Positions 11,871-23,650 of a stretch of 64,000 nucleotides of DNA are shown piece after piece. The number at the start of each line of letters is the position of its first letter. Positions within the stretch are counted from its first letter, which is position 1. This DNA is from Hirundichthys speculiger (lineage: Eukaryota; Chordata; Actinopteri; Beloniformes; Exocoetidae). Location: positions 1 to 64,000 of the forward strand of contig JAGFBZ010002561.1 of assembly GCA_018398805.1 (NCBI GenBank), written 5' to 3'. The notes under the pieces are model-generated. The model ran no database searches, was not told where the DNA came from, and saw only the letters and a program-made list of their open reading frames with translations. The position numbers were made by a program, and so were the translations under genes.

Positions 11871-13669
11871 GGCTTTGAAAACCAGATGTTACCGCTTGTC
11901 TGTCACATACACTTGCTAATAGTAGGTGACTAATGCTGTTAAGCAATACATTTTACTTGACCAACTGCGTATTGTCTGTTTCATTACTAAACTAAGAACT
12001 TTTACGCCTTTAAACCTCAGGTGCAGCTAGGTGTCATTTATAGTAATACTCTTCACTTGTTGTCATATTTACCAAAGAGCTTGATGGAGACCATGACTCA
12101 GTAAACCTATGGCTGTCTACGTCGTGCCGCCTTTTTTTCTCTATTTTTATTGTGTCTCTTTAAATGCCGGTTCAGTTTCCTCGACCCCATCCCCACACCC
12201 GTCATCCCCTTTGTTACTGGACACTTTTCTGAACCAATCAATGACAGAATATGGATAGGGCTGCCGGGTATTTGGAGTAATTCAACACGCCTCAACAGTA
12301 ATTTGTGGAATGACTGTCGATGGCGAGGTCTTTTATAGAGCCATACCTTTTGGACCTCCAATCTGAAAAGCGTTGGTGGTCAGCCTCTGAAACGTCAATG
12401 TTGTTGATATTTTTTAACATCTGAAAGACATCTGTTGTGTTTCATAATTGAGGTTTGTCCTCCGTGACAGCAGTGACAAACAAACAAATAAAAAAACCAA
12501 AGAGAAAGCTAAAGGGGAATAAAAAGTCACATTTTAGAAAGAACTTAATCTGCTGTCTGCTCATGCAGCACAATGCAGCGCCTGCTGAGATGTGGAGGCC
12601 CGGTAGTCCTGCTGTCATCTGGGTCTGTTAGGTGACGGTGCCCTGCCAGTCTGAACCACTCACTGAATTAGATTCTTCAAATCAAGTTTTTTTTCAGTTT
12701 CTGAGCTGTTTGTGATTTCAGACAGCCAAGCAGATGTCCTGATATCCTCTCCAGTACAGAAAAGGTGATTGTGTTCATTATAAAAGAGTTATTTTATTAA
12801 AGTTTCATGCTCTGATGAAAGCTGAATTCTTTTCATGAAGTTTCCCTGAAAGTTTGAAATTCCTGTGTTATCTTCCGGTGCTCGGCGCGACCTGGTACCG
12901 CTTTGTGTCTCATCTTCTACCATTACGGTTGTTTTTTTTTTTTTTTTTTTTAAACATATTTGAGTTCAGCTGGTTCCCACTTCACATGTAATTCAGCTTC
13001 TCTTCTTGTGTGTTCAGGATCTCAGGGTAATAATGACTTCAGCAGGGAAAGACAAGGGCCCGATTCACCCCTGAATGGGGGTTTTTACAGTAATCCGATG
13101 TCTGAAAACAATGGCAGTTTATTTTCATTCTCTGTGTAAAATCCTCAGATGGTGAGTCATGCAGCAAAGGCGAATGGTCAGGAAGGCTGTGGTCAAGTGT
13201 CTGCAGGCCAGCAGTCGCAGCAGAGCCTGCAGATACACCCCTGCTAGCAGTAAGAACAGCTGGAGTAGATACAGGTATCTCCCAGTGTTTAACTCTGAGC
13301 AGAGGAACGACGGTGGCAGGAGACGCTGGGATGCCAAACTGGACGAGACCTGCGTTTCCAGGGCTCATTTAAATCCACATCAGATGAAAATGAAATGGGT
13401 GGAGGATAGAAACGGTGCATAACATTATAAAAGAAACAAAATGAGAAAAAAAACTGTGAGTCATTCTCTCCTCAATCTCAGCCTGAAATGCAATCTTGTC
13501 TACTGGAAAAAAAAAAAAAGAACAGCAACAATTAAGCAGCTTATTCTTTTGGTTTTTTGGTTTGTTCTTCCTGCATTTCGAGCATTCATCTACCCAATAA
13601 AAAAAAATGCAGAAGGGAAAAAACAAACAAACAAACAAACAAAAACATATATATATACATACAAGCTAG

Positions 13670-14870
13670 AGAAATGGAGGCTGGGGCATGGGGGGAAAAG
13701 ACCCACCCTCCGTGCCCCACCTCTTGTTTTTAATGAACTTAGCAGACATACACACACAACACACATGTCGGGGGGGAGGATGGAGGGCTGGCCCGGCAAT
13801 ATTGCCCCTTTTCTTTTCGTCCTTCGCTGCCCTGCGGGGGGTCGTGGGTCCTGGCCACTGGGGTGTGTCCCTGCTTTTGGGGGCCTCCCTGCACCTGGGC
13901 CACAGTGGTGCGCCCCTGCTGGTGGGCTGGGTACCCAGTGTGGCCTCTGAGGGGGGGTCTTAAGTGGAGGGGGGTGTTGTTGGCTGGGGCGTGGTGGCGT
14001 GGGGGGATGCCATGCAGCCATCCTGGCGCAGCCTTCTGGTGCGGGCTGCTTCCTCTCGTTTGTCGGCACTGTTGTGCTGCGGGTGGGCGAGGGGGGTGGT
14101 GGCTGTCTGGCTCACCTGGGGGGGTCGCGTCTCCCTGGTTTCCCCCTCCCTCCCGCTTTCTGTCTCGCCCGTCTCCCCCTTCTGCTCTCTGCTGGCGGTT
14201 GGTGGGGGCGGGGGGAGCCCGGCTGTCCCTGGGCTGCATGGGGTGACGGCTACCGGGGGCTGCTGCGTTTTCTGTGGTGCTGCTGCTGCTGTGGGCTGGG
14301 GCCTGGTGGGTGTGGGGGCTGGGGGGTGGGCGAGCCTTTTCGCGGTTTTGCCCTTCTGGGGCGCTTCCTGGCCCCCCTGTCAGTGGACGTATGCCTCGGG
14401 GGTGTTTGCCCCATGACCTCTCGGACCAGTCTGGTCCTGGGGTGATGGGAGTTAGCTGGCGTTTTCTCACCCGCGGGAAGATTTGAGATGGATTAAGATG
14501 AGGAGAGTGGTGATGGTAATGGTGATGACAGTTTCTTTGGTACTTGTGAGTGTATATGAGCACAGACACATTTATGCTTTACACCCCTTCCCCAACCCCC
14601 CCACTGTCATCACAATCAATCAATAATGTTTACATCAATTCTCCATATACAGGTCTATAGCTTGGTAGAAGGTGTTCATCCAGTCTTCTTGTTAGTAGTT
14701 TCTGCTTCTTACATATCTTTTTAAGTTTGTTCTGTATCACAACACTATCCACTACACAACACCCCTCACACTTCACAACCCAGCACACACCACACCCTAA
14801 CTGTCGTGTCTCTTAAATTGTCTTGTCTTTAAATGTTTCACTAATGGTGTTTTTTTTTTTTTTTTTTTCT
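13670..14870 (+). repeat. G-rich, strand-asymmetric repeat-like block
   Basis: From about 13675 to 14560 the plus strand is extremely G- and T-rich and C/G-rich overall, with many GGGGG runs, against an AT-rich background on both sides. The following 300 bp are C/A-rich and end in a T-run near 14848-14868. Long open frames on both strands here (up to 276 codons on the minus strand, 13739-14569) are proline- and glycine-rich without recognisable domains and reflect composition. I believe this is an interspersed repeat, since similar blocks exist in other teleosts, but I cannot classify it. Confidence 0.5.
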
Positions 14871-16139
14871 CTCTGACAAAATCAGGATTTAAGATGTTAA
14901 TAAAAGATGTTAGACTTTACTGCCAGAGAGGACTGGTGAAGGACACATTCACCCTTCACATTCAAAGAGAAAAAAGGAACAGAAAAGAAGAAGAAGAAAA
15001 AAAAAGAGCATTCATCTACACCTGAAAGTTGCGGCAGAGAAACTCTACAGATGTTCGTGATTTGCAGAAAGACGGCAGGCCGCGTGACATTTATTAACTT
15101 TTGTGAGTTTTCGTTGGTCTGTATCTGAGCATTGAGAAAAACCAGGAGGTGCATTTACGTCCCTACTGAGGGAGAAGCCGGAGCCAAGTTAAATGTCAAT
15201 GAATAGGTCCATTGACTGCGCAAAGATAAATAAAAGCACCATTTTCTGCAGTTATGTGTAATTTTTCAGTAGTTCAACACCGGTAGCTGCCGATGCCTGT
15301 GACTCAGACGATAACTGGAGCGGACGACTGGGTTGTAAACTCTGGGCTTGTTGATCTAACTGCAGGGAGAAATTTGGGAGGTCACGCTGAGCGTCCGCGT
15401 TACACACAGAGTCACTGTGTGCCTCCATCCTCTCCTCCCGACAGGAAAATGTTCAAAGAATTCGTACAGCTTATCACATATTTTTGTGCTCACTTCGGGA
15501 TTTAACTCGCGGTGCCTGGGTTATGCAGAGACGGAGGATGCGGCTCGTGTGTAGGCGGTTCATTCGGGTCACATTAACTGATGTCCACTCAGCAGCCAAC
15601 GTGAGCTGTTTAACTGGTAAGAGCCCTGATTAGGGCAGATGGTCAGTTGGGCTTGGGGAAATGAGGTGTGTTCAGGATCAATACATCAATTAATGGTTTG
15701 TGGAAGTGAGCGTTTGCACTTAGGTGTTTTAACTTTAAACATTTAAGACCACAAAGCCTTACGTCATGTGCTTGAAAGGGGAGCGTGTGCAGGATGTGTT
15801 TGCAGGGATGGTGATCAGGAAAAGGCAGCTGCGGGGGGGAGGGATTGACAAAATACAGTGACATCTGTGGTGAAGCATCGAAGACTATCGCAGTGGAACC
15901 GAGCTGCGACGATTGACGGTTTAAAAAATGTCACAAAGCAGAAAAATATCCTTATCATAGAGATTATAGTTATATTTATTTAAGGAAGTTGGTAAATCCT
16001 CAGATGTAAGTTAGTGAAACCTGAGCTTGTTCTCCTCAAACAGTTTAAATAGCAGCTGAGCACTTTTGAAATTTCTCTTTTAATGCAAAATAAGCAAAAA
16101 AGACGACACAAATTAAATTGGAAGTGGAATTGCTTAACT

Positions 16140-16293
16140 ACATTTATAAACATAGTGCGAATTATGGGGGGGGGTTTGGGGGGGGGTTACAACTTCGACC
16201 CCCCTAAAGAAGGGACAAACTGTCATTTTTGTCATCTCTAGAAAATGTTGACCCCCCCAATTGTCATTGTATAATTCGCACTCTGTATATAAA
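16140..16293. mobile_element. Small MITE with G-runs
   Basis: The termini form an imperfect inverted repeat of about 24 bp: ATTTATAAACATAGTGCGAA on the left against TTCGCACTCTGTATATAAAT on the right. The 154-bp interior contains two G9 runs separated by TTT, and C6-C7 runs on the right. This looks like a tiny fold-back element. No clear target duplication was found. Confidence 0.55.
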
Positions 16294-16549
16294 TATACAA
16301 AAAAATGTAAATGAATCAACCTAACTTATGAAATCGTATCTTTGATTGGATAAACTTCATTAATTTTTCTTCTCTCTCACCTGTTATGAGGATTCACACT
16401 TTTAAATGTTCCACAGCCTCCTCATTTATGCATCCAGAAGTTATTTTTCTGTTTTGAAAACTGTCTCTGTGGCAAAACCTTCAGTGATTTCGTTTATCCA
16501 TCCATCCATCCATCCATCCATGGATGGGTGGCTCTGTCCTTCCCTCATT

Positions 16550-16735
16550 TATGATCAAGATCCAAAAAAAACACCTCAACTCCTCCACTTGGGCCAGACT
16601 GGGGATCCTCTCTGGGTTCAGGCTCAGAGCCGCGGCCTCAGGTTTGGAGGTGGGGATTCTCTAATGTGGGCTGAAGATCGCGGCTCGATGAAGCCAACAG
16701 GACCGCATCATCTGCAAAAAGCAGAGCTGTAATCC
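16550..16735 (-). mobile_element. LINE reverse-transcriptase fragment
   Basis: Read on the minus strand, the segment near 16685-16712 encodes ADDAVLLASS, the catalytic (F/Y)ADD box of a non-LTR retrotransposon reverse transcriptase with its usual LLAS continuation. The fragment is 5'- and 3'-truncated. It matches the same region of the plus-strand LINE remnant at about 31970-32740, so the two belong to the same or related families, probably RTE-like. Confidence 0.7.
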
Positions 16736-17325
16736 TGAGGACGATCCTTATCATTTAAACAAAATTAAAAGTCATACCTACAGTATAACACGCAGGAAGC
16801 TGTGAGATTCTTGCAGTGGGAGATCTTCTTGTGTTACAGGGCTTCGCTTTGAGAGCTGCTCTCCAGCGGACGGAGGCGGATGCAGCCACAGGGAGTTAAT
16901 TGTCTCTCATAACACCCTATGACTGTTGCATAATTGCACTTCAAAACAAACATCAGTTCCCAGAGTAACTGAATTAAATGCAGTTGTGCTCTTTTTTTTT
17001 TTTTTTGTGAATGAGGACGGATGAAGAGATAATGAGGGTGATGAGTGTAAAGTTTAGTGAGAGGAATGTTCTGGTGTTTATTACCACAAGCAGCTTCTCG
17101 GCTCTAGGAACATTTGAATCACGTTAAGCACATGTTTCTCCCACGTCTGTGTCGAGTTAATCTCTGTGATGATCCAAATGCCTACTTTATTTACCACCGA
17201 ACTCAATGTAATGTGCACAAAGCAATAAAGAAAGTCAGGAACTGGTAGTATTTAAAGCAACTCTTGCTGTTAATTACTGGGACCTGAATGCTGATTTTTT
17301 TTCCGTTTGTGTCTTTTCTCTGCAG

Positions 17326-17421
17326 CTTGCCTGTTCAGGTACAATGTCCTGTCCTTCATCTACCTCATCTATCTCCTGCTTATTCCACTTTTCCCGGAGC
17401 CCTCAAGCACAACAATGCAAG
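17326..17421 (+). CDS. piezo2: Piezo2 coding exon 2
   Basis: The exon encodes residues 22-53: ACLFRYNVLSFIYLIYLL and LIPLFPEPSSTTMQ. It completes transmembrane helix 1 and supplies helix 2 of the first blade unit. The Piezo hallmark short loop PLF.EP...TMQG follows. The acceptor is TCTCTGCAG|CTTGC and the donor is ATGCAAG|GTAAGA, phase 1 to 1. The glycine codon at the 3' boundary is shared with exon 3, as in other vertebrate Piezo genes. The frame has no disruption. Confidence 0.95.
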
Positions 17422-18630
17422 GTAAGATTTACGGTGCAACCCGCTTTTTGAAGTTTCCCGTGAGTTTGACATACGACTGTTTCCCCAAAAGCCTTCGCCC
17501 TGAATATTGTTCTCCGTAAAAAACAAACCAGCCTTTCTCTAGGAGAGTTGACTTTCCTTGTGTTGAGGGGGGATTTGGCACATGGTTCAGTCCGTGAAAG
17601 GTAATATTGGTAAGTGCGGGAACAAGCCCGTGTACGATAATAAAAATAATCCTCTGTCAGCCAGAGTTGTGGCCCGTCAGGGTTCGAACTGAAGTCTGCA
17701 TGATGGATAGTGACAGTCAAGGCTTAGGTCTGGTTTATTTGCACAGTAATGATTTTTCAAAACAAGCAAATAAGCTGTGATTTGACACCTTAAAGACCCT
17801 GTTAAATGTTCTTGGATATTAAAGCTTCTCTTCGCTTTGATTTAGAAAATCTATGATTTTTGCTTGTTTAAAGTGGAAGTCAAACTTCAAATCGAACCTT
17901 TAGAAAGAGCGCAATAGTTTAAAGCCATTGTTAAAGCTGGTAAACCAGCTTCATTGTCATCCTTTCATGACTACACAGAAGGTTTTTATTGTAAAGAAGT
18001 AATTACAGTGGACCTCTGTGGTTTTTAAGAAGTGACTGGTGTGGCCGGCCTCCTTACAGATGATGAATGTGGGGTTGCGGCGGCCAACTTCAGCAGCGCC
18101 TTTGTGTGCTCACTTCACCACAAAATGCCAAACAGTACACCTACCAGACCTCAATATGGGCTTCTGCTAAAGACCGCGTGCATTGTTTAATAATACATAA
18201 AGCCTTATTGGCGAAGGGAGCAGCATCCAGTCTGAGATTCTTCCTCTCCAGCTGAAATAACAATCAGGAAGTAAAGGGGGAAGAAAGAGAAAGGAGAGTA
18301 GAGGAGGGAGCAGAGAAAGTGGACCACTTACAGTCTCATCAATAGTTAAGGAGGCTTCTCGTCGAGTAGGATGTCCACCTGTCTGACGGCTACTGGCTTC
18401 AGGAGGGACTGAATGCTCTTCCCAGGATTCATCAGTTTTTAGCTGTTAAGAATTTTATTTCTTATCTCATTAAGTTCAAACCTAAAGTGGACATGACGTG
18501 TCTTGTCCTGCTGTACGAGATTACGTTGTTCTGCCTAAATTAAACTCTCCGACACCTGAAAGAATTAGTAAAACTCTTCATCCTTCTAAAAGCCTGAAGC
18601 TGTAAAGCATTCATACTCCTTGGTTAAGAA

Positions 18631-19067
18631 TAGAGCTGAGCGATTTTATCGATTCTGCGATATATATCGATATTTTATTTCCCCAGAGAGTATCGATTTT
18701 TCAGCTGCGTGTATCGATATTCTAAGCTTCTTTCAAAACCCCCGTGTCTCACCTTTAAAACCTTGCAAGCAACAATTTGCACTGTTTAAATAAATGAAAC
18801 TATTTTTCTCAACAAATATTTTATTCATTTTGTCCAGCATTTGCAAGCTGCCTGTCAGCCATATAATGTGTAATTGATGCTTTCAGTTCAATAAATTCAA
18901 ACAAAGTCAATTGGAACACTCACAAGATGTCACCAAAATCACCTTGTCCCTTTAAAATCTTTCAGAAAATGATGTAAATGTATTGTAAGATGAATATCGA
19001 TATATATCGTATCGCGAGCTGGATATCGTGTATCGTATCGCGAGATTAGTGTCTCGCTACAGCCCTA
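18631..19067 (-). mobile_element. Non-autonomous hAT-type MITE, family A, copy 2
   Basis: The element is 437 bp, inverted relative to the copy at 759-1180. It starts TAGAGCTGAGCGATTTTATC and ends GCTACAGCCCTA. It is flanked by a perfect 8-bp target duplication GTTAAGAA (18623-18630 and 19068-19075). The two copies align over their length, including ATATGGCTGACAGGCAGC-type interior sequence, with scattered substitutions and small indels. No coding capacity. Confidence 0.85.
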
Positions 19068-19795
19068 GTTAAGAAGGCTAGAAATCATGAAGATGATCAA
19101 ATGTCATGTAGAGTCATTTTCTTTTAATCCTATCTAAGGTATTTCAACGTTAGCTTTGCGAGCATATCAAACCTCCAAGCTGTTTGTAATTACTTTGGAA
19201 CAATAAAGAAAAGTATCTCTGATTGGGACGGCTGTAAAATTAATCCAGCTGGAGATGGAAAGTGTTTGTTGTGTCCTCTCGACCACATGCACGTTTCTTC
19301 CGAGCGATTAGTGACTCCGTAGGAAGCAGGAGCTGGTCTCCCCTTCCGTGGTGCGCCGTGGAAAGCTTTGCTTTTAAATTGAATGCGGTGTCCGTACAGA
19401 CCTGAACACCAGATTGGCTACGTCACCATTTCCCGTCGCCCGGGTCGGCGACATCATGACACAAAGACATAAAAAGATAGTTAGCTCAAGTCCTGAAATA
19501 AAGGAGCACTCCAGAGATTATGTGACCTGGATTCACTGTGAATTCACTTGCAGATCTCCTCTTTTGACCTTACAGTGACGTCTAAGGTCAGAATTTATCG
19601 TTGCAACACTTAAGAGAAGTTAAAAAACCCAGAAAAGCATTCCATGTCCACTTTAAGTTCGAAATTCAACCCTACCGTGGTGAGCAGATGACACACTGAA
19701 CACTCCTGAAAACAATCGCCTTCGGCAGAACTGAAACAAAAAAAATAAAGACATGATAAATCACTTGGGGGTGATGGAGGGGGATGAGTACACAT

Positions 19796-20098
19796 CATGG
19801 TGGTTTGGTGGTTAGCAGCGTTACCCCACAGGAAGAAGGTTCCTGGTTTGAATCCCGACTGGGGGCTTTTTATGTGGAGTTTACATGTCTCTCCTATGCC
19901 TGCAAGGGTTTTCTCCTGGTAGCTATTTCAGCTTCCTCCCACAAACCAAAAAACATACACATTAAGTTGATTAGTGATTCTAAATTATGTGTAGGAGTGA
20001 GTGTGAGCGCGTATGTTTGTCTCTACAAGGCCCTGTGATGAACTTGTGACCTGTCCAGGGTGTACTCTCCCTCTCTAGTGCAGCCTGGACCGTTTATC
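19796..20098 (+). repeat. tRNA-like teleost interspersed repeat
   Basis: The 5' part has GGTGGTTAGCAGCGTTACCC and a B-box-like GGTTTGAATCCCG (19845-19857), one mismatch from the Pol III B box. It continues with the familiar TATGTGGAGTTTACATGTCT...TTTTCTCCTGGTAGC...CTTCCTCCCACAAACC module and ends in the GACCTGTCCAGGGTGTACTC block. It is not a functional tRNA. A minus-strand copy lies at 56312-56605. Confidence 0.7.
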
Positions 20099-20153
20099 CG
20101 ACTTTACCTCCACAAGTAATAAGAATCGTACAGAAACTGTTGCTTCGCCGAAT

Positions 20154-21243
20154 AACGATTAAAATTTTTAATTGAGATTAATCACATTATTTCCCTGATT
20201 AATTACAATTAATCGCATTGTATATGCAAAATCAAATAATGAATTCAAAAGTAGTGTAAAAAATGCACTTTTATTTAAATGTTCTGCTGCCATATGAACT
20301 AAAGTGCCATAACAATTGTTGTTCAAACTCTTTTAACATCAGCACTTGTCAGTAACACATATTTAGTGTAAATCTCATCTTAAAAAAGGTAAAATAAAAT
20401 AAAGCTTATTGCCACTGCCAGGGCATTAATGTCATCCTGTTTTTATTAAAAAAGAAATGTAAAAAAACAAAATCCAAAAAAATGATTGTGACTCAGCACA
20501 ATCAAAACATTAAAACTGTGGTTACAAATAACCTTGTTTCTGTCAAATCCTCCGTCTTGGAGAACTTTAAAATGAAAATGTCCATGTTAAAGTTCAGTTA
20601 CTTTACCAATCTGTGTATCATTCATTCTTTCCATTTTTAATTGTCAATCAAAAATTTAAAAAAATTAAAAAGTGACATTTTATTATGTTTTTCGTTTTTT
20701 AATGTAACACAAAAAAATGAAAAAATTGCCTGTTTTTTTTTTTTTTTATATTTCAATTTTAGACTTGGTTAAAAAATACAAAATAAAAAAAAAAAACGGC
20801 CACAGAACTGAATTTGTTTTATAATTGAGGACTGGACTTTCTGTTGTCATTACACATCTGTGCCACTAGATGGAGCCACACTGCAGTAACCAGTAAGAGA
20901 ACAGCAGGACAGTGAACACATGGAGCAGATCTGATGTAACATGGAGGAATGACGTAAAAGTTTTGTTGCAGTCCAGAATTTTTTTTTAGACAGAATTGGT
21001 AATATTGCTACCTGAGTTGCTACCCGGACTGTAAAGTTCATGGATTTTTACCGTTCACCATGTCTGTTTTAGCTTTTTTGCATGTTTACCTTCCGATTGT
21101 TTTCTGGTTCCGCAGCAGCCAGTAACAGACTTTTAAAAACAAAAGCACGTGAGCAACTTGCGTTAACGCGCAATAAGATAAATGTTGGCGTTAATAAATT
21201 AATGAGTTAACGCGATAATAACGTGTTAACTTGCCCAGCCCTA
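20154..21243 (-). mobile_element. hAT-like non-autonomous element, family B, copy 1 (one end lost)
   Basis: The right end TTGCCCAGCCCTA matches the TAGGGCTGG terminus of the intact copy at 28357-29480, and the internal 1.0 kb aligns in inverted orientation. Shared landmarks are GTGCCACTAGATGGAGCC (ATCTAGTGGCAC on the other copy) and the GCGTTAA/TTAACGCG blocks. At the left, homology starts at AACGATTAAAATTTTTAAT without the terminal TAGGGCTGGGCAA. One terminus is therefore missing and no target duplication is visible. Confidence 0.75.
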
Positions 21244-22940
21244 GTTTAGAGGAGATCAAAACAGCATGTACAGATCTCCCGGTGTTACATGAAGGTTAGA
21301 GAAAGTAATCCTTCAAATGTCACTTCAAACCCTCTGTTGTCCACCATATGTTAACATAAAAAACAACAACAACAACAAAAACCCGTTTGGCTCTTGTTTA
21401 GACTTAATGATCCATCAGGATCCAATGCAGCATGTGGGTGCTGCAGTTGCTTAAAAGCCCCTTAGGCCTGAACGATAAGCTTGACCTGAAGATGATTCGA
21501 TTTTCCACACGCCCATGTTTATATGACTTTTTCCTCAGACTTGTGTATTGTTAGAGTCACGTACGGTATCCAAATTACAAAAGAAGGGAGCTGAAGTGAG
21601 GTGCCATGGGCGTCAGATAGCATGAGATATTCTTCTTGTGTAACCTGCTAGGACTTGTATCCCATCTGTCTGGCTCAGCTGTCTGTCATCGGGGACGGGG
21701 CTGCAGGCTGACAGATGCAGCACGAGGACGTTGCCGCTAACAGGGTTAATTCTGACTAACAATGAAATGACTGCGGTCTAATATTAACTTCATATAAACT
21801 TGCATAAACAGCTTATGCTAGTCAAATGTTTGTTCGACTATTGAAAGGAATGAGTTGGTTCACTATTCACGATTTATTACGTTGTCACATACCAGACAAT
21901 TAAAGTGCAGCAGTCTAAAAGTAGTTGTTTGGAAAAACAAACAAATAAAAGTAACACATATCCTTTTATTAAGTTTGCAAAAACTCACTGATGGCACAAA
22001 CTACAAAAAATAAATGCATATTATTACACAGTGAAGAGATGCGCTCTTTATTTTATTGTTTAATTTAGAAGGAATCCTTTTTTACGTGATGGTCTGTTTT
22101 AGTTTTGTTTTCCAACTTTAAAGGACATGCAGCAGTTGGATCTGCTCAGTTAATTTAAGCCAAATGTTAGACATGACTAATTCGTTAGGTATAATTGACT
22201 TTAAAAAGCCACGGCAGTGCAGTGTGCCCAAAGATGTGCCAGTATACCACGTTTTCTTAGCTGGAGACAAATAATCTGTTATGCAACATGTTGCTGTTGT
22301 TCATGATTTACTCCGTAATGTTCTAATTACAGTTTTTGGGTTTATATTCCCTAAAAGGTATTAATTCTCAGTTGAGGTAAAGAGAATGGAGCCATTAGAT
22401 TTGTGTCTTGTTGGATTGGTACATGATAGGGGAGTCATTTAGTATTGTTGTCTTTCTTGTTTAGTTTTTATTAAATATTTAATGTTACTGGTGATTTAAC
22501 AGTTTTTTTTCCATCTCATAGACTTCTAATGAAGGGAGTCTGGTTTTAAATCCCGGGTCCCACCGGGAGCAGAAGCACCGCGGCTCAGTTTGGCGGTGGT
22601 CTCGCTCTGTCCTCAGCGTGACCTCAGGTCTCACAGGGGGCGTTTCAGAGATCATGTGAGAATCTGGCGGTGGTCTGCTTATTTAAGGACGCAGTTCTGG
22701 AATTATACGCGTAAAAAGTTTGAGTGACGTCAAATAAAATGTGCTTTTTCTCCTCGTGTGTGCTTGAAACCGCTTCTAAAACCCTCTGAGTTGTTTTCCC
22801 ACGGCCTTCACGGGTTCTTGTAACGCCTGCTTGCGGTTCCCTCCATGCCGTTCTCATGTCTGGGTTCCTGTCAGCTCAGTGCAGAGGAGACGGTCACTTC
22901 TGGCATGCTTCGAAATCGTGCTGCAGCGCCTCTGGCGTAA

Positions 22941-23650
22941 TTCAGTTCAATACAATTTTATTTGTATAGCGTCTGTTACAATGTCAATTGTCTCTAGGTG
23001 CTTTACAGAGACCCAGAGCATGACCCCCGAACAAATATCATTAACTAAAAATATAATATTGAATCCTAAACAAGGATAATGGCAGGTAAATAAAACTTCC
23101 ACATTGCGAGAAACAAACCTTTAAGCCAAACAGTGGCAACGAAAAACTCCACTTTAAGAGGAAGAAACCTTGAGCAGGACCTGGATCATATGGGGGGACC
23201 TTCCTGCTGAAGGCCAGCCGGGTAAAGAAAGAAAAAGAGAAGGGGGAACAGGACAGAGAGAGGATGGAGGACAGAGAGGAGAGCACACAAATGACTGAAT
23301 ATAATGACTACATAAACAGATGCAGGTAGCAGCACTGAGGTGAGATGGTCAGAGGCCTAGGTCGCCGGTCACCATCCGAACACATCTACACACACAGGTG
23401 GAGGTAAATGCTGGGATGGACCAAATTGGTAGCTGGTTCTATAATAAAGGCGCCTGGTAGCAGAAGGCCGGTCCTCCAAATCTACTTTTAGATATTCTAG
23501 GAACGACGAGTAATCCTGCACTCTGAGAGCGGAGAGCCCTATTAGGAGCATAACATGCTATCAGGTCTTGTTGATAACGAGGAGCTAGGCCATTAAGGGC
23601 CTTATATGTGCGAAGCAGAATTTTAAACTCATTGACTAGAAAGGCCATGA
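22941..23650 (-). mobile_element. 5'-truncated LINE with ORF2 C-terminus and 3' tail
   Basis: On the minus strand, 23648-23439 reads FKILLRTYKALNGLAPRYQ and RALRSQSAGLLVVPRISKS. This is the characteristic C-terminal region of a fish non-LTR retrotransposon ORF2. The frame then shifts before SYQFGPSQHL. Downstream is the typical 3' UTR (AAGGTTTCTTCCTC..., GGAGTTTTTC..., CGCTATACAAATAAAATTG), ending in a TTGAA-type tail at about 22941. It is dead: truncated and frameshifted. Confidence 0.75.

Larger units (their letters stand above)
8355..17325 (+). other. Intron 1 (about 9.0 kb)
   Basis: No second gene was recognised. Contents include G and T homopolymers near 9330 and 9770, a perfect CRE octamer at 10028-10035, a diverged fish repeat at about 11105-11870, a G-rich repeat-like block at about 13670-14600 with an associated downstream segment to 14870, a small G-rich MITE at 16140-16293, a TCCA microsatellite near 16498, and a minus-strand LINE fragment at about 16550-16735. 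It ends in a polypyrimidine tract and TGCAG at 17325. Confidence 0.8.

Noticed and set aside
13739..14569. 276-codon minus-strand open frame
   Set aside because: It lies entirely in the G-rich block, is dominated by P, H, R and G, overlaps long frames on the other strand, and shows no domain. The length is explained by composition.
19796..19870. Possible tRNA gene
   Set aside because: It has A/B-box-like elements but no complete cloverleaf, and it is the head of a dispersed repeat. The same reasoning applies to 41850-41887.
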